Positions 10,259-18,932 of a stretch of DNA of 64,000 nucleotides are shown here, piece after piece. How positions within the stretch are numbered: the first letter of the stretch is position 1; each line of letters opens with the position of its first letter. A program made the position numbers and the translations under genes. This DNA is from Coriobacteriaceae bacterium (GTDB taxonomy: Bacteria > Actinomycetota > Coriobacteriia > Coriobacteriales > Coriobacteriaceae), in contig SUUG01000005.1 in the NCBI GenBank assembly GCA_015062655.1, positions 1 through 64,000 on the forward strand, given 5' to 3'. The notes beneath the pieces are model-generated. The model made no database searches. It was given only the letters and a program-made list of their open reading frames with translations, and was not told where the DNA came from.

Positions 10259-11173
10259 TCACTTTGGCGTTACATTGAGCACCATGTCGCACAGCGTGAC
10301 GCTGATAGACGCCATGGCAAAAAGAATGAAGAGAAGATTGGCGCAATAGTAAAGAAGCAAGATTCTTTCGACTCGTTGACCGGCGAGAGCCATCTTGAAA
10401 GCCCTTTTGGAGCGCTTCATTAAATTTGGGACAGAAAGGATATCGCAAAGAATGAAATAGCCGTCAAGCTTGAGAAAGGGCGTGAGGTTTCCCACAATGA
10501 AGGCTATGGAGACATAGTTTAATGGTAGATACAACTTACCGGAGGCCAGCTCTGCAATGCATAGGCAGAGCAATGTGACGCTGTTGAAATATGGGCCGGC
10601 GAGGGAGGTGGCAATTCGCTGCTTCGTGCTCGCCATGCAAATATCTGCGGTGTCCACAAAGAACATGGGAAGACCATAGTTAAGCTTGAGACCGCATCTG
10701 CCAACCGTTCTTCCTGCGCGCATGCATGCTAGCACATGCCCACTTTCATGGACAGTTATGCTGAAGACAATCCAAAGTGTCAAGAGAGCAGGGTTGGCAT
10801 CGGCAAGATTTACAGTCGATTGGCAGATGAAGCTGGCGGCAATGGCAGCGATGCAAGATGCAATCATCAACAAGGGAGAGAAGAACCAGACGGGAGGCAT
10901 ACTCTTTAGTCGAGAAGAGGGGTCAAAGGAGAAGATTCTGCGCATGTACCAGCGATCCTCGGCGACACATGGACGTTCGTTGTTGAAGCATCTTTCGCTA
11001 AAACGCAATAAACCACTTGAGGGCAACTGCATCAGCGCCTGCAAATGTGACCCACGAACTAGCTTGTATCGTGTTGGATTTAATTGCTTGATTATTGCAT
11101 AGGAGCACCCTTCGAAGTGGATTTCATACTGTTCACTCCCCTTCGATTGAACGAAGATATTTTGCATAGACAT
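10259..11173 (-). CDS. M50-type membrane zinc metalloprotease (YydH-like RiPP protease)
   Basis: Multiple TM segments, HESGH (HExxH) and TPFLKLDGYFIL (LDG motif); next to the radical SAM and ABC genes. Confidence 0.82.
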   Translation of the reverse strand: MSMQNIFVQSKGSEQYEIHFEGCSYAIIKQLNPTRYKLVRGSHLQALMQLPSSGLLRFSERCFNNERPCVAEDRWYMRRIFSFDPSSRLKSMPPVWFFSPLLMIASCIAAIAASFICQSTVNLADANPALLTLWIVFSITVHESGHVLACMRAGRTVGRCGLKLNYGLPMFFVDTADICMASTKQRIATSLAGPYFNSVTLLCLCIAELASGKLYLPLNYVSIAFIVGNLTPFLKLDGYFILCDILSVPNLMKRSKRAFKMALAGQRVERILLLYYCANLLFILFAMASISVTLCDMVLNVTPK

Positions 11174-12131
11174 CTCGACGATAGCTTTCTAGGTAGGGTT
11201 CGAGCTTTTTAATGAACTCGGTGTCGGAAAAGACTCGATAGCACAGGTCGCAGATTCCGATGTAGCTTTCTGATTCAAAGTCTCGGTGCCCAATTTGCTT
11301 GGCAAGTTTGACGAAATGACCGATGCCGTGCTTCGCGGCAATTCTTACAAGCATGTTTGAATGGTACCTTTTGCAGAGGTCCCCAATTTCATCTTGGAAT
11401 ACGTTTCCAAGGCGGAACGCTTCGATGCGTCCCATTTGAGAGCAACAAGGATAGGCTTCACCGTCCGGATATATAGCGATCATACTAAGATCGCTACAAT
11501 GACCATTTTTCTTTGCAATGGTTGAATCATAGATGTAATCGGATGGTTCAATATATTTAGCTGCGGAGCCGACCGGAAGACACGGAGCAACGATGTGGCG
11601 AACACCTATGAGTAATTCTCCCAGCTCGCTAAACATATCCCCAAGGTCGCATTCGGAATGCGTGATAATGCTGCCGATATCACAGGGCAAATCACGCTTC
11701 TTTGCGGCTCGAAGAACGTTCGCAACATTCTTTACAGGGATATATTCTCCATGGAATCTATCGGCGCTGATGCTTAGCCTTGTGAGCCCGGCATCGCAGA
11801 GCTCCGATACGATTCGCTCGGCGTCGGCTGGGGTTTTCGCCCAAAAGCAATTTGTCGTGCAGCTCGACTCGAATTCAAAGTCATGTGCCATGCCAACAAA
11901 CTACAAGAGATCCTGATAGCGCAAGAAAGGTTCTCCACCTGAAAAAGCGATGGTTTTCAAGCTAGCGTATCCATTGGAACGATGGGTGGCGGCCTCCTTT
12001 ATAACACGTTCCACGACGCTTGCCGGTATTTGTTCCTTTCTGGCGGGCCCGCACTCAAAGCAGCACATTCGGCATTGGGCGTTGCATTGAAACGTTAAAA
12101 TAATCCCAATCGTCCGGACCTGAGCTTTCAT
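11133..12131 (-). pseudogene. Radical SAM RiPP-modifying enzyme (YydG-like epimerase candidate) interrupted by one in-frame TAG at 11901-11903
   Basis: N-part TIGIILTFQCNAQCRMCCFEC (CxxxCxxC) ...AFSGGEPFLRYQDLL*, continuing in the same frame FVGMAHDFEFESSCTTNCFWAKT... with C-terminal CC...CDLC cysteines. ORFs 11901..12131 and 11133..11891 are in phase. Confidence 0.85.
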
Positions 12132-12134
12132 GTC

Positions 12135-12926
12135 TTACCTCCCTTGAGTTGAAGGCGAGCCCCAATATCGGTTGTTTTTCGCCAGGCGCCTTACTCCTAG
12201 CGCTGCGGTTCCCACAGCGATTAGCAGCCATATAAGGGATAGTGAGAGGGCGATAAAAGGTCCGTGCAATGAGAAGTCAAGGGAAAGCGAGGCAATCTGC
12301 GGGCTGATTCCGTCATAACCTAGGAGATAACCCATCATGAATGTCGAGAAGCTGCTGGTATCGGTCTGGAACGTCAGTCCGTAGAAGTTGTAATTAATCG
12401 AACTTCCAATTACAAACAGGATGAAGAGGGCAAGAACGGAAAACATGGGGTTGCGAAGAAAGACCGATACGGCGCAGGAGAGCGCGAGGACGAACGCAAC
12501 GGCAAGAAGCGAGTAGGATACTGCATAGACATTGGCATGAATATTGGAGCTGTCGTTGGCGATGATGACGACAGCGAAAACAACCAACACGCCAACCCAG
12601 GAGCATATTAGCAAGACCGTCGCTCGCGATATCATTGCACGAACTGGAGAGACACCAATCTGTGGATAGAAGTCATACGAACCATTTTGAAAATCACGTG
12701 AGAAGGCATAGGAGTATACAGATCCTAGAGAAATCACGCTGAATTGAGCGAAAGAGTTGAACACTGATATGATTGCCGCATCACCTTGCTCGAGACGGTA
12801 TGCCTGCATGAGCGATGGTGCGAAAAAGAAGGTCGTGCCGACGAACAATGTAAAGATTGCAAGAAGGGCGAAAAGGAGATTGCCCCGCTTTGCTCGCGAA
12901 AATTCAAAGCGAAGAAGCCGATTCAT
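12135..12926 (-). CDS. ABC transporter permease (YydJ-like)
   Basis: About six hydrophobic segments, ABC-2-like; overlaps the adjacent ATPase gene by about 23 nt. Confidence 0.75.
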   Translation of the reverse strand: MNRLLRFEFSRAKRGNLLFALLAIFTLFVGTTFFFAPSLMQAYRLEQGDAAIISVFNSFAQFSVISLGSVYSYAFSRDFQNGSYDFYPQIGVSPVRAMISRATVLLICSWVGVLVVFAVVIIANDSSNIHANVYAVSYSLLAVAFVLALSCAVSVFLRNPMFSVLALFILFVIGSSINYNFYGLTFQTDTSSFSTFMMGYLLGYDGISPQIASLSLDFSLHGPFIALSLSLIWLLIAVGTAALGVRRLAKNNRYWGSPSTQGR

Positions 12927-13593
12927 GTGCGGTCTCCCTTTCGTTCGATTTGATTATCGACATCATGAACCGACGAAGTTTCTCAACGGTTCTACTTCCG
13001 TCATAGCGGATGAGTTGCGAGCTTGCGGCATCAAGGAAGAAAATCTCCCCCCCGAGATCGATTACATCTTCAAGATTGTGAGAGGTGTTGAAGACGGTGA
13101 TTCCTTGAAGTCTCCTTACGGCGTCAAGACATGTTTCTCGACTTCGGTAGTCAAGTCCGCTGAACGCTTCATCAAGAAGAAGGATTCGCTTGCCCGCCGC
13201 TAAAACAAGAGATATTTCTAAAAGACGCCGCTGCCCAGTACTTAAAGCGGAAACTTTGCTGTGGAGTAGTAAGGAAACAGAATCTGCGAGCACTGGAGAA
13301 CAATCGCATAAACGTTCAAAGCATTGCGGGCCAATGAGTTTGAGCAAATCGTTAACAGATACTTCGAGAGGCGGTTGAATCCTGTCAGATATCAACGAGC
13401 AACTGCTAGTGACGAGATGGGGGACTGAGCCTTTGAGAGGCGGAATTACTCCCGCAAGAGTTTTATAGAAAGTTGTTTTCCCGCAGCCATTGTCGCCAAC
13501 GATGTTGATGGTTGTTCCAAGGTCGAAATCAATCGCCAAACCAATCAGAAGGGGATCGTTTCTATTATAGCCGATGTCTAGACGCAACTGCAT
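12904..13593 (-). CDS. ABC transporter ATP-binding protein (YydI-like)
   Basis: INIVGDNGCGKTTFYKTL (Walker A), LSTGQRRLLEISLVLAAGKRILLLDEAFSGLD. Start placed at MQLRLDIG; the open frame extends to 13614. Confidence 0.85.
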   Translation of the reverse strand: MQLRLDIGYNRNDPLLIGLAIDFDLGTTINIVGDNGCGKTTFYKTLAGVIPPLKGSVPHLVTSSCSLISDRIQPPLEVSVNDLLKLIGPQCFERLCDCSPVLADSVSLLLHSKVSALSTGQRRLLEISLVLAAGKRILLLDEAFSGLDYRSRETCLDAVRRLQGITVFNTSHNLEDVIDLGGEIFFLDAASSQLIRYDGSRTVEKLRRFMMSIIKSNERETAHESASSL

Positions 13594-13827
13594 GACCGCT
13601 CTCCTCCGACGCAAGAAGGATAATTAGTTCAGTATAGCATATGTATATGGAAGAATAGTCTTTTTTGAGAAAAACAGTTGCTTTAGATTCACCAACATGG
13701 TATTTAGGAATCTAAATAGAAGTCTAGCTATCTCGCTTCGAAGATGGAGGCTCATGAAGGAGGTGAAAATACGGGTCGATATCATGAGAAACGGGGATAG
13801 ATTGGGAGAAGATGATTGGAGGACAAG

Positions 13828-13968
13828 ATGGAGAAGAACGAGAAGAAGATTATGAGCATCGATGAGCTGCTGGAAACTGACTTCGATTCTGAGGTTGAGG
13901 ATGTTGAAGGACACGAGAACCTCACTTGGATTCTCTGGGGTCCTCAGTGGATCATCGTGACTCCATAG
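13828..13968 (+). CDS. Candidate RiPP precursor peptide, 46 aa (MEKNEKKIMSIDELLETDFDSEVEDVEGHENLTWILWGPQWIIVTP)
   Basis: SD ggagg about 6 nt upstream (attGGAGGacaagATG); acidic leader, Trp/Ile-rich C-terminus; followed by a strong terminator; divergent from the ABC/radical SAM/M50 genes. Below the ORF-track length cutoff. Confidence 0.75.
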   Translation: MEKNEKKIMSIDELLETDFDSEVEDVEGHENLTWILWGPQWIIVTP

Positions 13969-13991
13969 TATCTTTGGCATCGTTGTGTTTG

Positions 13992-14035
13992 GGGCGGGGT
14001 CCCGATGATTTCATCGGGACCCCGCCCATCTTTTC
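13992..14035 (+). terminator. Rho-independent terminator after the precursor peptide
   Basis: gggcggggtcccgatga-tt-tcatcgggaccccgccc perfect inverted repeat, then atctttt. Confidence 0.85.
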
Positions 14036-14199
14036 AGGGTTTTGGCGTGCCCGGAGTGCGCAGCGCGCCGGGAAAGAGAACCGTCCGTCACTTGGGTGAT
14101 GGCTATTCGTTTTACAGGATCACCCTCCCGCTGGACACTTGCAATCGCTCCGGGTGCGAGGAATCCGAATGGAGGGGGTGGTGAGCGTGTGGATCAGAA

Positions 14200-14475
14200 G
14201 GTCTGCAGTCTGTCGTACACGAAGTGGATGTGCAGGCACCGCATTGTGTTCACGTCGAAGTATAGGCGCAGGGTGATAAACAGCCAGTCGGATTCAACCT
14301 TAGCGAGTTTTTCAGGAGGCCCTGCCGGTGCAAGGGAATCGAAATAATCAGGGGCGTCTGATGCTCGGCCATGTGCACGTGCCGTTCGCCATGCCATCGA
14401 AGCTCTTGGTGACGATCGCTGGGCGCATCAGGGAGCAGGAGAAGGCGAACATAGTTCAGTGTCAAGGAGCATGAG
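14200..14475 (+). pseudogene. IS200/IS605 TnpA (Y1 transposase) remnant
   Basis: SLSYTKWMCRHRIVFTSKYRRRVI...EIIRG.LMLGHVHVPFAMPSK: recognisable IS200 TnpA motifs, frameshifted and truncated. Confidence 0.8.
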
Positions 14476-15521
14476 GGCCTGTTTGGGGAGGCGCTGGCGC
14501 CGTCAGTTTGACCTGTTCGCCACCGGTTAAGCTGCGATGTGGCCTGAACGAAGTTCGACCGGCGCCTTTAGACGTTGGCCTTAGACCCGAGTGCTGCACC
14601 CTAAGAGCGGACCATCCTGCCCAAGGGCAGTCTTGATTTGCTGGATGAAGCATCCTTAACTAGGGAAATTGCAATTTGTGCAGTATCGACAAGTGCGATT
14701 CATATTCGTTTGCATGCGATTCCTCAGTGTCTGACCGCGTGTTGGATGACTTCATGGTGTCTTGGGACGCAAACGGTCAGGGGTTTTGAATGCGCATCAT
14801 GTTGATATGATGGTGCTCTCTCCTCGATCTAGGCTTTGTGCGGAAAAGGGTAAAGGCGCAGACAGGCGCTGTGTTTCGGGATGTCTAATGTTTTGGCGTG
14901 GTGGTTTGCTGTGTCACATTCGATCCCGAACTCGACTATGGCCAATTTCGACAGGGTGACATCGGTCGGCTTATTTTCGTGATTCGTCTGCCCCCTCGAT
15001 TGCTACAGACAATCCAGAAAAACAAATAAATATTAATTTCGCCGGCTTCCCCCGCTAGGTACGTCCTGTCCGTATGGATGAGGGGGCGCTCCCCTCATGG
15101 ACCTTGAGAACCGCATAACCGTCCGCAACGGCAAGGGCATGAGCGCGCCACGCGATGAGGGCTCTCGGGGGCGGACGGGAGCCGCGTCGTGCGGCGTTGT
15201 CGGTCGCGGGCGCGATTGCCCCGCGACCGTACATACACCTTCAGACAGTTGACGGGCGGCGTTGAGAGCAGGCTTATGCCCCTCGGTATAAAAGACCTCG
15301 TTTTGCGCCTCCAGGATGTGCGCGGCGTCCCCGATGCGCTCGGCGCACCTCTCGCTTATCGAGCTCAGGGCCAGGACGCCCTCGACGTCGAGCGGGTCCA
15401 GCTGGTCGGCGTGCGCCAAGGATTCGAGCAGCTGGTCCAAGCCCCTTGCCTGACGTCGCTGGCACCTTTTTAAAGAGCGGCTGATCGGCTTTCAATGAAA
15501 GAAAGCAAGAGGTCGACCAAA

Positions 15522-15560
15522 GGAAAAGCGGGGCGCTCTCCAGCTGGAGAACGCCCCGCG
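15522..15560 (-). terminator. Rho-independent terminator downstream of the LPXTG gene
   Basis: Minus strand gcggggcgttctcc-agct-ggagagcgccccgc followed by TTTTCCTTT. Confidence 0.85.
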
Positions 15561-15586
15561 CTCGTTTACGACATTGCCTAGATCGT

Positions 15587-16891
15587 CTAATCTTCTGACT
15601 CGCGATCTCGACGGGCCCTCCTAGCGAGTGCCAAGCTCGCCGCGGCCGCGCAGGCCGCGCCTGCGGCTGCCAGGGCGGCGATTCCGCTCTCGTCCCCGGT
15701 TTTGGGCAGAGCCTTGACCGAAGAGGCAGGACCGGACTTCTTGGAAGGATCCTGGCTCGCGCGGCCGCGCTGCCCGGAGTTGCCGCCGCCCTCCACGGAC
15801 CTGCGGGGAGGTTCCTTGCCGGCGCCGTCCTTGCCGTCCGGCTCAGCCGGGCCGGCAGGGGGCAGGGTCGCGGGGACCTGCTGCAGCCGGGTGTAGAAGT
15901 TCCTCACGACGTTCCCGGCCTTCACCTGCACCCTGGACCCGGAGTCGACGTAGGCTCCCATCGAGGCGGTCTCTCCGGCCGCGAAGCGGTAGCCCTGCGG
16001 CAGGGAGAACTCGAGGGTGTACTCGCCCTCGGGCACGTCCGCGAACTCGAAGGTGAAGCCGTTGGCGAGGATCCGGGAGGGCTCCACCCGGGCGCCGTCG
16101 GCCGAGACGAGGGCCGGCTTCATCTCGCCGAGCAGGGCGGCGTCGGGGTAGTCCCGCCCCCCGTCGACGAGCAGGTGCACGCTGAACTGCACGCGCTTGG
16201 CGGTCGCGGGCGCCGGGGCGTCCTCAACGAAGGTCCACGAGGCGTACGTGCCCAGGTTGCCCTTCATCACGCTGGTGTCGCCCATGGGCCATCCGTCGAA
16301 CACCCACTTGCCGCCGTCGACCTCGACCTCGGTCCTGGCGGGCTGGGGATGGTGGACGACGTCGCCGTCCTTCAGGCCCTCGATCGGGGCGGGGAGGAGG
16401 TCGAGCACTTCCTTGGGCAGCCTGTCATGGCCGGCGGCCCCGCTCTTCGTGGACGGAGAGAAGTGGTAGTCCGCGAAGAGCGGCTTGTACTGCTCCATCT
16501 TCCACGTGCCGACGAACCTCACGTCCGCACCGTCGACCGTCGCCTCGGCCTTGTCCCAGCCCTGGAAGCGCCAGACGCCGCCGTCTCCTCTCACCTCGGT
16601 GGCCGCCGGTGCGGGCGGGACCACCCTCGTGCCGTCCGCGACGTCGGCCTGCGCGGCGGGCAGCAGGTCCTTCACCTCCTGGTTCAGAGTGCGCCATGCC
16701 ACGCTGCTCTTGAACTCGTAGCTGACCGTGTAGGAGGCTTCCGCCGCGCCCGAGAGGGCGCCAGCCGCCTCGGCGGCCGGCGCCTCGGGAACGGTCGCCG
16801 GCGGCTCGTCAGCGAAAGCCGCCCCTCCGCCGAGGCACATGGCAGCGGCCAGGCAAAGGGCGATGGCCGGCGCTGCTTTTCTCTTTCTCAT
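15587..16891 (-). CDS. LPXTG cell-wall-anchored surface protein with SHIRT-like domains
   Basis: Signal peptide MRKRKAAPAIALCLAAAMCLGGGAAFA; two repeats of Y-F-S...LPxEVxxLLPA...GDxVxxPxPAxTEVxxxGGxWxFxGW; C-terminal LPKTGD, TM, RRARRDRE. Confidence 0.9.
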   Translation of the reverse strand: MRKRKAAPAIALCLAAAMCLGGGAAFADEPPATVPEAPAAEAAGALSGAAEASYTVSYEFKSSVAWRTLNQEVKDLLPAAQADVADGTRVVPPAPAATEVRGDGGVWRFQGWDKAEATVDGADVRFVGTWKMEQYKPLFADYHFSPSTKSGAAGHDRLPKEVLDLLPAPIEGLKDGDVVHHPQPARTEVEVDGGKWVFDGWPMGDTSVMKGNLGTYASWTFVEDAPAPATAKRVQFSVHLLVDGGRDYPDAALLGEMKPALVSADGARVEPSRILANGFTFEFADVPEGEYTLEFSLPQGYRFAAGETASMGAYVDSGSRVQVKAGNVVRNFYTRLQQVPATLPPAGPAEPDGKDGAGKEPPRRSVEGGGNSGQRGRASQDPSKKSGPASSVKALPKTGDESGIAALAAAGAACAAAASLALARRARRDRESED

Positions 16892-16962
16892 GATGCGTCC
16901 TGTCCTTTCCTTGTCCTCTCGTTCTTGCAAACCGCGCCAGAGCGGCGCGGAAGAAGGCGTTG

Positions 16963-16992
16963 TTTATACACCCCCCCCCGTCTAGTTTTCAG
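16963..16992 (-). promoter_or_regulatory. Putative phase-variable promoter (G9 tract in the -35/-10 spacer)
   Basis: Minus strand CTGAAA-(18 nt containing GGGGGGGGG)-TATAAA, about 70 nt upstream of the LPXTG gene start. Confidence 0.5.
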
Positions 16993-17233
16993 TGTAACTG
17001 TGTATGCACTGAAGAACCACCATGATTGTAGATTTTTCTCGCAATCGCTCGTAGAAAATTAACTTATAGAAAAACGGGCCGATCGACCCTGTCCAGGTCA
17101 ATCCTTCTTTTGCGCTGTTTGCATCAAATCAGACGGCTGCAGGTATGGTCTATGCAGGATTGTCCAGGAAACCGAGAATCCCATCATCATCTTTCGAGAA
17201 TCCGGGCTTCGAAAACAATACGGGATCCTTGCC

Positions 17234-17602
17234 TTGAGCCTTCGCCAGATGGACCCGCTTCGCATCGGCACTCGATTGTATAACTACCCCCAGCTCGCCG
17301 ACAACCACGCCTACGTTGCCGCGGTAATCCAGGAAATCTTCGAGAAGGACATCCGCAGGCGCGCGATCAACTACGGGCCCGTGCTGGAGAACATCGTCTA
17401 TCGCTACGCTCTCGCGCAGGGTTGCAAGGTCAGCGTCGGACGCATCGGGAAGCTGGAATGTGACTTCATCCTCAGGAACCCCGAGATAGGCTACGCATAC
17501 GTTCAGGTTGCCATGACCATCATGGCCGACCGGGCAACGGAGGAGCGCGAATACCGGCCCTTCACTCAGTTATGGGAGCGAACGAGGACCACAAGGGCAT
17601 GA
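17234..17602 (+). pseudogene. AAA ATPase/DUF4143 family protein, C-terminal fragment
   Basis: GPVLENIVYRYALAQGCKVSVGRIGKLECDFILRNPEIGYAYVQVAMTI matches the DUF4143 nuclease-like domain; ATPase half absent. Confidence 0.75.
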
Positions 17603-17742
17603 CCGCGCAGGAAGCGCTTGGGGTAGCGAACGGGGCCGAGCATCGCTCTGCGTCGGCCTTGGTATCAGGTCCTCGCACTGGGCGGTATTCCGAGGAATGG
17701 AAGTAAGGACTTGCCCAGCATCGATAATGCTCAGCCACACCC

Positions 17743-18222
17743 TTATTGCGTCTCCCTGCTCTTGCGGCATTCCGCGAGCCTGTCGTTCAATTCGCGGGTC
17801 TCGCGGCTCAGCTTGGCGTTGAAAACAAGAGTGAGGACCGCCAGGATGGCGAGATAGACAACCGTGAAGCCAACCCACGCCCCGGGGTTGTTCGCGGGAA
17901 TCCAAGCAAAGATAAACGCCAATGCGCAGAGGACTGCGTAGAGGCAAACGCCGAACAGCACCAGGCGCGCGGGATACGCCATGCGTCTGATCACCGCGGG
18001 CGTGAAGAACACGAGCCGCAGCGCGGAGGTGGCGACGCTCGCGGCCAGAATCGACCAGCAATTGTAAATGCCCTGCTTGGCGGCGTCATCAGCGAAACAA
18101 GTCCCTAATGCCAAGAAGGCTATCATGGCAACAGTGAAGCCGATACAGATGCTTTTCACGAGTTGTCCGAGGTTTTCCACGGGCGTCTTTTTATCGGTGT
18201 CGATAATGTCCCTGTTAATCAT
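17743..18222 (-). CDS. DUF3021 family membrane protein
   Basis: About four TM segments, paired with a LytTR gene (established LytTR-DUF3021 pairing). Confidence 0.8.
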   Translation of the reverse strand: MINRDIIDTDKKTPVENLGQLVKSICIGFTVAMIAFLALGTCFADDAAKQGIYNCWSILAASVATSALRLVFFTPAVIRRMAYPARLVLFGVCLYAVLCALAFIFAWIPANNPGAWVGFTVVYLAILAVLTLVFNAKLSRETRELNDRLAECRKSRETQ

Positions 18223-18223
18223 T

Positions 18224-18688
18224 TCAGTCTCCCTTCCTTCGTTTCGACGACCTCAGACCGAGCTTCGATTTGACGTCGGGCGCATACTGGCGCGAGATAA
18301 CGACCTGCTCACCGTTTTCCAAGGTGGCGATGATCCTGCCGTTGACATCGGGCTTGAGGGCGGTGATCGCGCGGAAGTTGACGATGCAGCCTTTCGCGAT
18401 GCGCAGGAAGTCGCAGTCCGCCAGGCGCTCCTCCATCTCGTAAAGGCGCAGGCTCGTCTCGAGAACCGTGTCAGCCGTATAAATGAACGTGTGCTTGTCG
18501 ACCGACTCGATGAACAGGACGTCTTCTGCGCTCAGCACGCGCGTGCAGCCGTCGGCCGTGCCCGTCACCTTCCTGTCAAGCATGCGCAGCCGAGCCGCTA
18601 TATCACGCACGCGGCGATCGGCCCTTACGCAGACGATCGTGACTTCTATATCTTGAGCTGCGGCTCGCTCTTCGATCGTGATCTTCAT
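18224..18688 (-). CDS. LytTR family DNA-binding protein
   Basis: VLFIESVDKHTFIYTADTVLETSLRLYEMEERLADCDFLRIAKGCIVNFRAITALKPDVNGRIIATLENGEQVVISRQYAPDVKSKL. Confidence 0.92.
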   Translation of the reverse strand: MKITIEERAAAQDIEVTIVCVRADRRVRDIAARLRMLDRKVTGTADGCTRVLSAEDVLFIESVDKHTFIYTADTVLETSLRLYEMEERLADCDFLRIAKGCIVNFRAITALKPDVNGRIIATLENGEQVVISRQYAPDVKSKLGLRSSKRRKGD

Positions 18689-18932
18689 GCGCCCCCTTTC
18701 GGTCTGCTCTCATGCTAGCTGACGAAGATGGCTGAACCTTCGGCGTTCAACCAAGCTGCGCTGTCGAGGAACCAAGATGCAGGCTGGGCGAACTGTACAA
18801 TATGCTCTGCGATGTCGACGTTTCAGCAGAAGCCGCGCTCGGCACGGACGACGAGGATCGCCTCGAGGTAGTCCTCGCATGACTCTCGGGCGCGGGGGCG
18901 GGCGGAGCCCTCGGCAGGGCCCCGCCGATTGC

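Noticed and set aside
13624-13980. 118-aa minus-strand ORF opposite the Trp-rich peptide
   Set aside because: No recognisable domain or convincing start; it is the shadow of the plus-strand precursor, which has an SD and a terminator.
14470-15500. Possible genes in the region after the IS200 remnant
   Set aside because: Only short, decayed frames; no convincing product or tRNA.
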